DNA from: Calditrichota bacterium
GTDB lineage: Bacteria > Calditrichota > Calditrichia > Calditrichales > Calditrichaceae
Reading direction: 5' to 3'
NCBI GenBank assembly: GCA_024278755.1
Contig: JAJRSO010000050.1
Coordinates: forward strand, 27,536-91,535
Length of the DNA: 64,000 nucleotides
The notes below the pieces were generated by a model. The model had not been told where the DNA came from. It did not search any database and was given only the letters and a program-made list of their open reading frames with translations. The translations under genes were made by a program, and so were the position numbers. Position 1 is the stretch's first letter. Every line of letters starts with the position of its first letter. Below, in pieces: positions 25,223 to 35,231 of the stretch.

Positions 25223-26379
25223 GAATACTCTATCATCACCGTACCTTAGGCGACGGCGCCGAAGGAATACATATCCAGTCGATAGTAAATCAGTTAAAAG
25301 AATTAGGGCACGAAGTGCGTGTTGTCTCTCTTGTAGGCGAACAAACGGAATTCCGTTCATCCCAGGATGCGAAAGAAAGCAAATGGGATAAAATTAAAGC
25401 CTTTATTCCCCAGCCGGTGTATGAGCTGGCAGAAATTGCCTATAACCTGAAGGGGAAGAGCATGTTAATGTCGGCCATAAAAGAATTTAAACCGGATATG
25501 ATTTACGACCGCTATGCACATTTTAGTTTTTCCGCTTTGTGGGCGGCTTCAAAGACAAAGGTACCGCTGATTCTGGAAGTCAATTCACCCTATTCCATAC
25601 AAAAACGGCAGTGGGAAAAGGTGTATTTTCCCGGTCTTTCGGAAATGGGTGAACGTAAGATATTTAATAAGGCGCCGCATATTATTGTGGTCTCTTCGCC
25701 CTTAAAAAAGATTGTGATGGAGTATGGCGTTCCTGCCGACAAAATAACGGTGTTGCCAAACGGAACCGATGTGCAGCGTTTTAATCCGGCGCTGGAGGTT
25801 GCCGACTTAAGAAAAGAATTAAAAATAGAAGGGAAAACGGTTATCGGCTTTGTTGGTATTCTTAGGCGCTGGCACAATATAGATAAACTGATCGACATTC
25901 TGGAAAAAATGGATTTAAAAAAGCAGAATGCGGTGATGCTTTTTCTCGGAGACGGGCCCAGTTACCGGGAATTAAAAGAGTACAATGACGAAAGGGGAAA
26001 TACCGAAACCATAAAATTCCTCGGCCGCATTGCCCATTCGGAAATTCAGCGCTATGTGGCCCTAATGGATATTGCGGTGAGTCCGCATGCCACACCCTAT
26101 TCTTCGCCCATGAAAATATTGGAATATATGGCCATGGAAAAAGCGGTGCTGGCGCCGGATATGCCCAATATTACCGATTTAATCGATCACGATAAGACCG
26201 GCGTTTTATTTACACCCGATGATGCCGATTCATTAAAAAAGCAATTGGTAAAACTGATTCGGGATTCGAATCTGCGGCAACAATTGGGACAGGCCGCTCG
26301 GGAAAAAGTAATCCGTGAATTTACCTGGCGCAAGAATGCCGAGAAAACCGTGGCTTTGGCATCGAATTTGATTTCTTAA
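25219..26379 (+). CDS. Glycosyltransferase family 4
   Basis: A 386-residue GT4 enzyme. N-terminal: RILYHHRTLGDGAEGIHIQSIVNQLKELGHEVRVVS; acceptor domain: IYDRYAHFSFSALWAASKTKVPLILEVNSPY; second domain: VIGFVGILRRWHNIDKLIDIL, MLFLGDGPSYRELKEY and SPHATPYSSPMKILEYMAMEKAVLAPDMPNITDLI, the usual EX7E donor-site region. Start overlaps the upstream stop. It is the last of the closely packed GT series before the secreted lyase gene. Confidence 0.9.
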   Translation: MRILYHHRTLGDGAEGIHIQSIVNQLKELGHEVRVVSLVGEQTEFRSSQDAKESKWDKIKAFIPQPVYELAEIAYNLKGKSMLMSAIKEFKPDMIYDRYAHFSFSALWAASKTKVPLILEVNSPYSIQKRQWEKVYFPGLSEMGERKIFNKAPHIIVVSSPLKKIVMEYGVPADKITVLPNGTDVQRFNPALEVADLRKELKIEGKTVIGFVGILRRWHNIDKLIDILEKMDLKKQNAVMLFLGDGPSYRELKEYNDERGNTETIKFLGRIAHSEIQRYVALMDIAVSPHATPYSSPMKILEYMAMEKAVLAPDMPNITDLIDHDKTGVLFTPDDADSLKKQLVKLIRDSNLRQQLGQAAREKVIREFTWRKNAEKTVALASNLIS

Positions 26380-26469
26380 ACACAGTAAAAAGCCGAAATT
26401 AGCGGCATAAGCAGCCCGGAAGCGGATCCATCGGCTTTTATCTGCATTACGTATTAGTAAAAGGAAAAT

Positions 26470-28971
26470 ATGTTGAGAAAATATTTTACATTTATCATTG
26501 TCGGCTTTGCAAGCTTGGCTTCGGCCTTCACGCCTCAGCCCGGCAGTCCGTTGGCTTTGCATCAGCACCCGAGAATGCACATTACCCAACAGACCATTCC
26601 TATGTTTAAACAGGTTATTGCAGACCAATTCCGCTCAGAGTTTCAGGAATATGTGAATTGGGCCGCCGATGCGGACCCCACAGAAGGGGATAATATTTTA
26701 TCAGCCGCCGGCCATGATCCGCTTCGCGCTCTGATTGTACATCAGGCCTTTATTGCCGCCCTTGGCGAAGTTACCGGAATCCATTATGCCGTTTCGCCCG
26801 AGACCTTTGCTCAGCGGGCCATTGATGGGTTACAAACCCGATTAGATGCAGGGGACGAATTATCGTTTGTAGCGGCTTTGGCATACGACTGGACGTTTAA
26901 TTTTATGACAGAAACACAACGCCGGCAAATTGCGGAAATAATGCGTACACGCACGGTAACACACAAAGTGTATACAAATTCTATTGCAAATCCTTCTTTT
27001 CAGCCGGAGCAGATGTTTAGCAGTAAATACTACGAAGGCGCATACCCGTGGTATATGGCCCTGGCTTTTTGGGGCGACGGATTCATTGATGACGATGCGG
27101 ATAAGGCCCTCGATACGTTTCATGATGTAATGATGAACTATGGCTTTTTGGACGCGCATAATTTTGTTGCCGGTGAAACGGGCGGATGGTCCGAATGGAT
27201 TGGTTACGCCAGTTGGCATATGCGTACGGAGTTTTTAAACATTGATGCCTGGACAACAGCAACCGGTGAAAATGTTATCAGCGGCCAGGGACGTATCGTG
27301 GGAAACGCCGCCGCAAATTATCCAAAGCTGATGAGTTATGCGTTGGATCCGCATAAATATTTTAACAGACATTATACATATATCCGGCAGGGCGGCGCGG
27401 AAACAACGGATTGTTCGTTTGAACACCGATCCATGCGTGAACAGATGCTTATGCTACCGCGTATTTTAGACAATGGCGGTTATGCCGATATGGCCGGATT
27501 GCTACGGCATATAATAGATGACTATGACGTCCTTTGGCCGGGATATACACATTTTTATCTGTGGGGGTTTCTTGGCATTTATCGGATGGCGGATGTAAAA
27601 ACACCCGATGATTTGAATTTCCCCAAATCGATGTGGTCCAGAAATATGGGCACTTTTTTTGCCCGAACCGGTTTCAATAGTTCGGCTGATGGCGTTTTTA
27701 CTTACTCGGATGGACACTTTAGATTTGAAGGACATTCCGGGCCGGATGATACACCGGCATTTACTCTGGCAAAATATGGCGGACTTGTAAACTTTAGAAC
27801 GGTTGCACACCGGGGGTATGGAAATTTGGATGATTATCCCGGTGCGCGTATGTATAATGTGGTGTATTTTGATGGTGATCCCTATGCAGACAGGCAGTCC
27901 ATTGATACACCGGCAGGACTTGAGGAAATTGCAACAGGACAGGGGAACCATGATTATGGCGGTATCGAACAGGTTACCGGCCGGGACGGTACATTTTATT
28001 TTATTCGAAGTAACCGGTCACGTAGTTTTAGTAGTGCCATTAATCATACGCGGGAATTAGTGTATATTCCCGGTCAGCAGCCGGAAGAGGATGCCGATGT
28101 TCTTGTTATTTATGACCGCACATCTTCTTCTGCTCAGCCGGAATGGGTGTATCACGTCCCCTGGCTTCCCGAGGTGAGCAATTATACAAGCACCGAAGAT
28201 ATTTCTACGGGTACCGGTACTGCCGACAGAATGGGTAATGCCTACAACGGGAACATGATCTTGATAAAAGAACTTAATAGTCTGGGTGGCGAGCGTGACA
28301 GCGACGGGGGCGATTTGGATTATGTCGGTAGCGGTGGCGCGCACGGTGTGGCCTTCTGCCGTACTATTTTACCTCAGCAGGCCCGTATAGAAGTGACCAG
28401 AGTGGCGGAACTGAGTTCCGAAGTAATTAAGCGCCAACATCATTTGGCGATTAAGTCGTATCGTTGGCAGGTTTCTGTTAAGCCCACACAGACAGAAGCA
28501 GCACAGCGATTTTTAAATGTCTTTCAGACGGGAGAAGAAAACAAACTGACGCATGTATCTGCCATGCAGTTGGTTGAGGTAGGTGCAGCCATGCAGGGTG
28601 TTTTTGTCGAAGCCGAACGAAGCGGCCGTCCCAATAAACTGGTTTTGTTTAGTAAAGAAGATGCTGTAAACGAAAATACAATTACCTATTCGGTGTCGGA
28701 ATCCGGCGTGACACAGCATATAATTTCGGGAGTTAAACCATACACAATATATGATATTCAGCAGATCAGCGATTCGGGAACTACTACTTTTCAGCAGGGA
28801 ACTGAGCCGGATATGCAGCTATGGGATTATAAAGGAGTGGCTGTTAATGTTCCCAGGGGAGTGTTGTTTTTCGAAACAACCGTAACCGGCAATACCACGT
28901 TTGTTATTACGCCTGCCGGCGAACAGGATGTAACGCCTCCTACAAAACCTCAGGGAATGCGTCTTAAATAA
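26470..28971 (+). CDS. Secreted heparinase II/III-like polysaccharide lyase
   Basis: A large (833 aa) secreted protein. The signal peptide is MLRKYFTFIIVGFASLASAF. An alpha/alpha-barrel region (about 60-390) contains SSKYYEGAYPWYMALAFWGDGF, GGWSEWIGYASW and ETTDCSFEH. A beta-rich part has the heparinase-type segment FARTGFNSSADGVFTYSDGHFRFEGHSGPDDTPAFTLAKYGGLV, where the His-rich motif (GHSGPDD) occupies the place of HGHAD. The chain ends DVTPPTKPQGMRLK, the usual opening of a fibronectin-III domain, but stops there and lacks a sorting domain; no in-frame continuation exists. It probably depolymerises or remodels the exported polymer. Confidence 0.75.
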   Translation: MLRKYFTFIIVGFASLASAFTPQPGSPLALHQHPRMHITQQTIPMFKQVIADQFRSEFQEYVNWAADADPTEGDNILSAAGHDPLRALIVHQAFIAALGEVTGIHYAVSPETFAQRAIDGLQTRLDAGDELSFVAALAYDWTFNFMTETQRRQIAEIMRTRTVTHKVYTNSIANPSFQPEQMFSSKYYEGAYPWYMALAFWGDGFIDDDADKALDTFHDVMMNYGFLDAHNFVAGETGGWSEWIGYASWHMRTEFLNIDAWTTATGENVISGQGRIVGNAAANYPKLMSYALDPHKYFNRHYTYIRQGGAETTDCSFEHRSMREQMLMLPRILDNGGYADMAGLLRHIIDDYDVLWPGYTHFYLWGFLGIYRMADVKTPDDLNFPKSMWSRNMGTFFARTGFNSSADGVFTYSDGHFRFEGHSGPDDTPAFTLAKYGGLVNFRTVAHRGYGNLDDYPGARMYNVVYFDGDPYADRQSIDTPAGLEEIATGQGNHDYGGIEQVTGRDGTFYFIRSNRSRSFSSAINHTRELVYIPGQQPEEDADVLVIYDRTSSSAQPEWVYHVPWLPEVSNYTSTEDISTGTGTADRMGNAYNGNMILIKELNSLGGERDSDGGDLDYVGSGGAHGVAFCRTILPQQARIEVTRVAELSSEVIKRQHHLAIKSYRWQVSVKPTQTEAAQRFLNVFQTGEENKLTHVSAMQLVEVGAAMQGVFVEAERSGRPNKLVLFSKEDAVNENTITYSVSESGVTQHIISGVKPYTIYDIQQISDSGTTTFQQGTEPDMQLWDYKGVAVNVPRGVLFFETTVTGNTTFVITPAGEQDVTPPTKPQGMRLK

Positions 28972-29406
28972 ATATTTTTTATATAGGAACGATGTATACA
29001 TTTTATAAGTGCATGTATTTCCCGTCCATATGATTATGATCCTTATTTTAATACGGTTTTTCATTGGAAAAAATGAAGGGCCGTATTTCTTTTTATATTT
29101 TTAAATTTTATTCGGATGGGTTTTATTTCCCGCCTCCTCCCCCGGATCGTGATAAAGGTTTAGCCTTAAGTTCTAAATTACAAATAACAAGAATCAAATA
29201 AATATCAAAAAAACAATAACTCAAATCTCAAACATAAAATTACATTGTAGAGAAAGATTTAAATTTTAGAATTTGGTGTTGTCTTTTGGTATTTCCTAAA
29301 GTTTACTTTAGAAATCTGGGGCCAAGTCATTCTGAATACCCTGTTGTATACGGCGGGATTGTTCATTTACTAATTATAAAATACACTTTTTATTCCGGGA
29401 TATTTG
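28972..29406. other. 435-base gene-free spacer with A-rich intergenic repeat-like sequence
   Basis: No coding frame is visible. Bases 29171-29245 are a low-complexity CAAAT/AACAA-rich stretch (AATTACAAATAACAAGAATC and similar), followed at about 29259-29300 by a T/G-rich counterpart (TTTAAATTTTAGAATTTGG). Such A-rich/T-rich imperfect inverted tracts resemble dispersed intergenic repeats of FCB genomes. A promoter for the second flippase operon must lie here, but I cannot pick it. Confidence 0.45.
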
Positions 29407-30866
29407 GTGAGCGAAAATAAAAAAATAATAAAAAAAACCAATCAATCGGTTGCATACCGATTCGGGTTTAAAATATTGCAACGTGGATTTGCATTGGTGT
29501 TGTCTGTTATTTTGGCCCGGTTGCTTTCTCCGGCAGAATTTGGTGTGGTTGCCATTGCCAAAATGGTAATCAACTACGCCAATAATTTTTCGAATTTTGG
29601 ATTCAATACCGCTCTTATTCAGAAAGATAAAGTTGATAACGTTCAGATCAATTCGGTTTTTACCCTTAATCTGTCAATTTCACTGCTACTTGCACTTATA
29701 ACAGCGGTCTTTTCTAGTCAAATAGCCGGATTTTTAAATAATGTGGAAGTTGGCCCTGTTTTACGCTGGATGTCTTTGTACTATCTTATTACCTCTTTTT
29801 ATTATATTCCGGTTACCATATTAAAACGGAGTATTGACTATAAAGTACTTTCGATTATTGAGTTTATTCAGGGAATACTTACATCGGTATTTGCCATAGT
29901 TCTTGCTTATTATAGTTTTAGTTATTGGGCTATTGTTATTCCGTCGCTGATAATGCCTTTTTTATTTGTTTTAATCCTAATGGCTAAAACACGCTGGTTA
30001 CCTAAAATTGTATTTAAACATTCGGCAATGCGGGAAATATATTCTTTCGGTTTATGGAATTTTATTCGCACTCAGCTTAATTTAATTGTTTCGAAGGTAG
30101 ACTATTTCGTGATAGCAAAATATCTGGATGTAGCCGCTTTGGGAATTTATGAGAAGGCTTTCGAATTCACAAATCGTTCGCTAACGGGCGTAACCAAGCC
30201 GATAAATTCCATCTATTTTTCCACTTTCAGTCGCCTTAAAAAAGAGCCGGAAGCCATAAAAAATGTCTTATTTCAGGGGATTTCCATTATTGCCACGGCC
30301 AGTTATCCTATTTTATTTGGTATCATTGCTGTAGCGCCTCACTTTGTTTTCAGCCTTTTGGGTGAAAAATGGGCCTTGGCGGTTATTCCGATGCAGCTTT
30401 TGGCAATCGCGGGAGTTTTTAGAGTCCCCCTGGGAATGTTTTCGAGCGTAAATGTAGCCATCGGTCAGTATAAACTACAAACAAAATACAATATGATTAT
30501 TTCGTTTGTTTTTGTAGCGCTTTGTTTTAGCGTTGTTCGATATGGTATTTATGCCGTTACGGCTTCTTTTTTAGTGTATTCGGTGCTGGGTTTTGCTCTT
30601 AGTTTTTCTCTTCTTAAAAAAACACTAAAACTCAATGTAAGTGAAGTTTTAAAATCTTTAATCTATCCGTTGGCGGGGTCGGTAATAATGGCGGTGATAA
30701 TCATAAGTCTATCCAGAACCGTTCTAACCGATATTCGTTCTATCTGGCAATTTTCTGCTTTAGTAACAACGGGGGGGGGAGCTATGTTTTATGGATTCTT
30801 TTCTTTATAAAAAAAGGAAAAGTTACTATTGTTCTGAAAGATACTGCCGGTATAAAAGGAAAATAA
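29407..30866 (+). CDS. MOP-family polysaccharide flippase (second Wzx-like), frame broken near the C-terminus
   Basis: A second flippase of about 485 aa, start at GTG 29407 with GGGA about 6 bases upstream. Features: YRFGFKILQRGFALVLSVILARLLSPAEFGVVAIAKMVI, FGFNTALIQKDKVDNVQINSVFTL, then about 12 hydrophobic segments. The frame hits TAA at 30808-30810 after MFYGFFSL. One base further on, another frame reads IKKGKVTIVLKDTAGIKGK to a TAA at 30864-30866, 4 bases before the next ATG and overlapping its AAAGGAAA ribosome binding site. One missing T in the TTT at 30804-30806 would join them. The shorter product (467 aa) would also be functional, so the frame repair is only probable. Confidence 0.82.
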
Positions 30867-30870
30867 TCTT

Positions 30871-32016
30871 ATGATTGTAGTACACTTAACAGTAACGCCC
30901 TGGGACGTAGGGCAGACCATGTCGCGACAAGCAATGGCGCAAGCCTTATCCAAATATTGTCTTAATCTATATTACGTGCCTCCCAAAACGATTTCCATTA
31001 GCGAAATTCCTAAAAAACGCATTCAGGGATCAAAAAAGCAGATTAATGATAATTTAGTGCTGTTAACACCTCCGGAAATGCAGGGGGAAATCTTACGCTA
31101 TAAAAAACTAAAAGAGATTCAGTTAGGCCGTCAGATAAAATGGCTAAAAAAAAGAATAGATAAGTATTCGACTTCTGCAAATGAGAAAATAATCCTTTAT
31201 GTTTGGCACCACATATTTTTACCCTTTGTAGAACAGATAAGGCACGATGTACTGGTGTATCATATTTATGATGATGTTTTTATGTATAAAAAGGTCAATA
31301 TAAAAAAAGGTGAAGTGGAAGCAGATAAAAAACTAATTTCTTCTGCGGATATCGTTGTGGTTGTGGGAAAAGACCTTGCCGAGTGGAAAAAGGTAAAGCG
31401 GCCTTGGATTGCCTGTCCCGGCGGAGTGAATACCAATGTTTTTAAACAGGTGCCGGTAAACCTTAATTCCCTTGGTTTTACCGTTGATGCCGGACGTAAA
31501 ACGGTTGGCTATTTTGGTATGATTAACAGTAAAATTAATCTTCCCTTACTTAAAGAAATCGTAACAAAAGGGCAGGATTTTCATTTTGTTTTTGCCGGGT
31601 TAATTGGGAATATGGATGTGCAAGATAAAGCATTATGGGCGGAAATTAATGCGGCGGAGAATGTTTCTCATCTGGGGATTAAGAAACAGAAGGAGTTAGT
31701 GGATTTATATAATATGATTGATATGGGGTTTATGCCATATCGCCATCAATCGGGTTGGTCTGTTTTTGCGATTCCATTAAAGATGTCGGAATTTTTGGCC
31801 TGCGGTAAGGCGATTGTAAGCACGCCGCTGCTTCCTTTAAAGGAATATCAAAAATACGTTCAGTTAGAAGAAAATGCCGATGGATTTATCCGGGCGTTTA
31901 ATGACTTATTAAAAAACGATTCCGAAGAATTAATTCGTGCCCGAATAGCGTTTGCTAAAGAAAACTCCTGGGAAAACAGAGCGAAACTTGTACTTTCTGA
32001 AATTAAAAAGAAATGA
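30871..32016 (+). CDS. Glycosyltransferase, GT-B fold (TuaH/GT4-like)
   Basis: A 381-residue protein with a weak first domain (VVHLTVTPWDVGQTMSRQAMAQAL; VYHIYDDVFMYKKVNIKKGEVEADKKLISSADIVVVVGKDLAEWK) and a clear GT donor domain (VGYFGMINSKINLPLLKEI, FVFAGLIGNMDVQDKALWAEI, VSHLGIKKQKELVDLYNMIDMGFMPYRH, PLKMSEFLACGKAIVSTPLLPLKEY). The shape matches teichuronic-acid-type glycosyltransferases. It overlaps the downstream VTC-domain gene by 4 bases, so it belongs to the same transcript. Confidence 0.78.
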   Translation: MIVVHLTVTPWDVGQTMSRQAMAQALSKYCLNLYYVPPKTISISEIPKKRIQGSKKQINDNLVLLTPPEMQGEILRYKKLKEIQLGRQIKWLKKRIDKYSTSANEKIILYVWHHIFLPFVEQIRHDVLVYHIYDDVFMYKKVNIKKGEVEADKKLISSADIVVVVGKDLAEWKKVKRPWIACPGGVNTNVFKQVPVNLNSLGFTVDAGRKTVGYFGMINSKINLPLLKEIVTKGQDFHFVFAGLIGNMDVQDKALWAEINAAENVSHLGIKKQKELVDLYNMIDMGFMPYRHQSGWSVFAIPLKMSEFLACGKAIVSTPLLPLKEYQKYVQLEENADGFIRAFNDLLKNDSEELIRARIAFAKENSWENRAKLVLSEIKKK

Positions 32017-32702
32017 TCATTGAACAAAAATATAATTATGTTAAACAAGAAACAGGATTTCTTTTAGATTGGCTGGAGCATATTTTGGTTCGGGATCCGA
32101 AGTATTATTTCGGTACGATTTTTAGTATTTATTATGATACTCCCGGATTAAATTTTTATTATGAAAAAAGAAATAGCGATTATTTAAAAACTAAACTTCG
32201 TTTACGATGGTATACGGATTTAAACACTGTATCTCCGGACGAATTTATTACCTGTTTTCTGGAACTTAAACAAAAAACAGGAACCACCAGAAAGAAGCAG
32301 AGAAAAAAACTAATACTTGCTTCAGAGAACCTTAAACTTAATCCCTTTTCCCAGAAGGAAATTTTGGATTTACCCTATATAAGCGATGATTTTAACTATC
32401 ATATAAATGATATATTAGTACCCATGGCCATAATCCAGTACAAAAGATATCGGTTTGTAGATCCGTTAAGCGGTTCCCGCGTCTCTTTAGATTTTGATAT
32501 TTCCTGTCCGGCTATTAACACTCAGTTTGTACATGGAAATACTCCGGTACATCTGGACTCAGGAGTGCTGGAAGTAAAAGGTTCCGGATTGCATTTGCCA
32601 AAACTATTGAATCCAATTGAATCATATTTAAAAAAAGAGGCATTTTCCAAATACGCCCAGTGCCTTGAATACGTGGATAATTCTGTTACAAGGAGAGTAT
32701 AA
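32013..32702 (+). CDS. VTC-domain protein (CYTH-like, polyphosphate polymerase type)
   Basis: A 229-residue protein with the VTC/CYTH tunnel pattern: YYFGTIFSIYYDTPGLNFYYEKRNSDYLKTKLRLRWY (basic KLRLRW strand), CFLELKQKTGTTRKKQRKKL, AIIQYKRYRFVDPLSGSRVSLDFD and LDSGVLEVKG. The alternating Arg/Lys on antiparallel strands and a final Glu-Val-Lys are as in VTC catalytic domains, which make polyphosphate in yeast. Bacterial VTC proteins next to DUF4956 and CotH genes are common but poorly characterised. Start overlaps the upstream gene. Confidence 0.8.
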   Translation: MIIEQKYNYVKQETGFLLDWLEHILVRDPKYYFGTIFSIYYDTPGLNFYYEKRNSDYLKTKLRLRWYTDLNTVSPDEFITCFLELKQKTGTTRKKQRKKLILASENLKLNPFSQKEILDLPYISDDFNYHINDILVPMAIIQYKRYRFVDPLSGSRVSLDFDISCPAINTQFVHGNTPVHLDSGVLEVKGSGLHLPKLLNPIESYLKKEAFSKYAQCLEYVDNSVTRRV

Positions 32703-32703
32703 T

Positions 32704-33405
32704 TTGAAAGACATCTTAAGTAAAATAGGAAAGTTAGTACAGGACCCGACGGTTGCGGTGGATGTTACCGGCTTTATTTTTGCCCTGCTTATATCTGTTG
32801 TCGTCGGACTTATTGTTTCGATATTATATCAGGTATTTTATGAAAACCGGGCTACAGGATCCCAAATACACCGTAGTTTTATTTTAATAAGTCCTTCCAT
32901 TACAGCATTGTTTATTGCCATACAATTTTCATTGCCTCTGTCATTAGGTCTCCTTGGGGCGTTGTCTTTTATTCGTTTCAGAACACCCATAAAAGAACCG
33001 GAAGAAATTGGCTTTATGATGCTTTTAATAGCGGGGTCGGTTGTTTGTGCTACATTTCAGTTTCTATTACTCTTTGTACTTCTGGGGCTGGCAGTGGTCG
33101 TTTTGATGCTTCAAAAATATATGCCGCTTTTGTTTAAGGGAAAACGAAAAGACGGCATTCTGCTAATCACTCTTAAGGACGGGGTTTCGGCTAAAGAAAA
33201 ACAAAGTATTTTACAATATCTGGAATCAAAACTAAACAATGTCCTGCTTCAAAGCGTTTCTTTTACAGAAAACCTTACGACTATGTATTACTCGTTTGCC
33301 GCGGTTGAGAATAACGATTTGGCGACTTTGCACAGCTCACTTTCTGAAATTGCTTCCATTCAGAAATTAAATATTATTTATAATCGTGACGGATTATTGT
33401 TTTAA
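32704..33405 (+). CDS. DUF4956 membrane protein
   Basis: A 233-residue protein of the DUF4956 family, starting at TTG 32704 with AAGGAG 8 bases upstream; a start at 32665 would overlap the VTC gene by 38 bases and has no better signal. Four hydrophobic helices occupy about 20-145 (VTGFIFALLISVVVGLIVSIL, ITALFIAIQFSLPLSLGLLGALS, FMMLLIAGSVVCATFQFLLLF, VLLGLAVVVLMLQKY), with the conserved loop SFIRFRTPIKEPEEIGFMML between them. A soluble alpha/beta C-terminal domain (LLITLKDGVSAKEKQSILQYL) follows. Function unknown; it is the membrane member of the VTC/CotH triad. Confidence 0.85.
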   Translation: MKDILSKIGKLVQDPTVAVDVTGFIFALLISVVVGLIVSILYQVFYENRATGSQIHRSFILISPSITALFIAIQFSLPLSLGLLGALSFIRFRTPIKEPEEIGFMMLLIAGSVVCATFQFLLLFVLLGLAVVVLMLQKYMPLLFKGKRKDGILLITLKDGVSAKEKQSILQYLESKLNNVLLQSVSFTENLTTMYYSFAAVENNDLATLHSSLSEIASIQKLNIIYNRDGLLF

Positions 33406-33423
33406 GGTCGGGCATGTGCAAAA

Positions 33424-35118
33424 ATGCAAAAAATCATAAATCTGATACTATCTTTTACGCTTCTGTTTATGCTCTATATCCTTTTCATTTCTTCTTCGTG
33501 GCATCAACAGATAATTTCGCAGCAGTGGAGTTTAAACCAACTACACTTTTTGGAATTCCGCAAAAAATTAAAAGCACGTGTAGCGCCCAATATCGATAAA
33601 CGGTTTAAGTTTCATGTGAATGAATCCTTTTCGGGGAAACCGTATGCGGATAAGAAGGCGGGATTTTATACCGATTCGCTGACCGTACGGTTGTTTAGTG
33701 ACGAACCAAACGCTCAAATATTTTATACCGTCGATGGCAGTATTCCTACAAAAAACGCCCTAAGATACATTAAACCCATTAAGATAAATAAAAATAAGGT
33801 TCTGCGTTTTCGCTCTTTTTGCTTAAATAAATTTCCAAGTGAAGTGGTTACAAAAACGTATCTTGTAAACGTTGCGTATACTTTACCTATCCTGTCACTC
33901 GTTACCGATCCGGTAAATTTATGGAATAAATATTCGGGAATTTATAAAAATCCAAAAAAACACGGACGAAAATGGGAACGGGCCGCACATCTGGAAACAT
34001 TTAGGAAAGATGGCACGTTAGAGACACAGTTTCCATTACATATCCGCATTCATGGGGGATATTCCCGCAGTAAACCAAAAAAATCATTCCGGCTTATTTA
34101 TGATGTTTCGGAAGTAGAAGGAACAGATAAAAAAAATATATTTAAAAAAAGTAAAAAGCATTCGGAGCGCCAGCTCGTTTTAAGAGCCGGAGGCAGTAAT
34201 GAAGATTTTCGTCTGCGCGATGAAGTTTTTCAGACATTATACGCCGAAGTCAGCAATCTGCATTCTCCTTTCGAGCTCTGTGTCCTCTATTTAAACGGAG
34301 CGTTTTGGGGAATTTATAATATCCGTAAACGCATCGATCAACGTTATATCCGTGAAATGGAAGGGCCGGGAAATTATAATTTAATCTATGCTTTTTTTAA
34401 AGCGGTGGATGGTGATACAAAATTTTTAGACAGCACGTTTCATTTTCTAAAAACCCACGATCTCACTCTGGACGAAAACTTTAAACAGGCACAGGAATTT
34501 ATCGATACAGATAATATGATGGATTTTTGGCTGTTTAATATCTATTTCGGGAACATAGATTGGCCTCATAATAATGTTTATATGTTCCGGGACTCAGGGC
34601 CCTGGCGTTATATTTCGTGGGATGCGGATGCTACATTTGATATTAGCGACGGATTTGGATTACAACACAATACTTTAGCGTGGGCATTGCGGGATACGTT
34701 ACGTCATGATTTACGACGCCCGGGAAGAACAGATAATAGCCGGATGCAGTTATCCACATTTATCTTTAGTTCGCTGATAAAAAATCAGTCTTTCAGAGAA
34801 AAGTTTATAACTCGTTTTTTAGAATTGGTGCATAATAATTTTCAACCGCAACGGATCGAAGTAATTACGGATAGTTTAATAAACCTGAGTAAAACGGCGC
34901 ATAAAGATGATTTGGAGCGCTGGGGACACAGCGACAATGCGTATTGGCATAATGTGGAAATGATCAAAAATTTTGCTTATAAAAGATCTCAGATTATTTC
35001 GGAGTATTTTGAAGAAGAATTCCATATTGATCTTGATGATTTTGCGTTCCGGAAGCGTTCAAAATATAATGAACCATTCTGTTTGAAAAATAGCGACAAA
35101 TATATTAATAACAGATGA
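33424..35118 (+). CDS. CotH-like protein kinase, membrane-anchored
   Basis: A 564-residue protein with an N-terminal membrane anchor (IINLILSFTLLFMLYILFI). A chitobiase/HEX-C-like strand pattern (VRLFSDEPNAQIFYTVDGSIPTKNA) sits at about 95-140. The CotH kinase domain covers about 160-545: HIRIHGGYSRSKPKKSFRLIYD, LVLRAGGSNEDFRLRDEVFQTLY, ELCVLYLNGAFWGIYNIRKRID, then WLFNIYFGNIDWPHNNVYMF and YISWDADATFD. In characterised CotH these segments bind ATP and metal (the WPxxNxxxF and DxDxTF-type motifs). Probably phosphorylates an envelope protein or polymer; the substrate is unknown. Follows DUF4956 by 18 bases. Confidence 0.85.
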   Translation: MQKIINLILSFTLLFMLYILFISSSWHQQIISQQWSLNQLHFLEFRKKLKARVAPNIDKRFKFHVNESFSGKPYADKKAGFYTDSLTVRLFSDEPNAQIFYTVDGSIPTKNALRYIKPIKINKNKVLRFRSFCLNKFPSEVVTKTYLVNVAYTLPILSLVTDPVNLWNKYSGIYKNPKKHGRKWERAAHLETFRKDGTLETQFPLHIRIHGGYSRSKPKKSFRLIYDVSEVEGTDKKNIFKKSKKHSERQLVLRAGGSNEDFRLRDEVFQTLYAEVSNLHSPFELCVLYLNGAFWGIYNIRKRIDQRYIREMEGPGNYNLIYAFFKAVDGDTKFLDSTFHFLKTHDLTLDENFKQAQEFIDTDNMMDFWLFNIYFGNIDWPHNNVYMFRDSGPWRYISWDADATFDISDGFGLQHNTLAWALRDTLRHDLRRPGRTDNSRMQLSTFIFSSLIKNQSFREKFITRFLELVHNNFQPQRIEVITDSLINLSKTAHKDDLERWGHSDNAYWHNVEMIKNFAYKRSQIISEYFEEEFHIDLDDFAFRKRSKYNEPFCLKNSDKYINNR

Positions 35119-35231
35119 GCCGGCACATCCTGTTTTTTTTAAAATTAATTCTGTTTTATCTCAATAATAGATTAAATCTTCCGACCCTCTTTTAAATAGT
35201 AGTTCACTATAAAAACAAACAATGGCAAAAT

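Noticed and set aside
27502..27951. 149-codon minus-strand frame inside the secreted lyase gene
   Set aside because: Shadow of a strong plus-strand coding frame with clear domain motifs.
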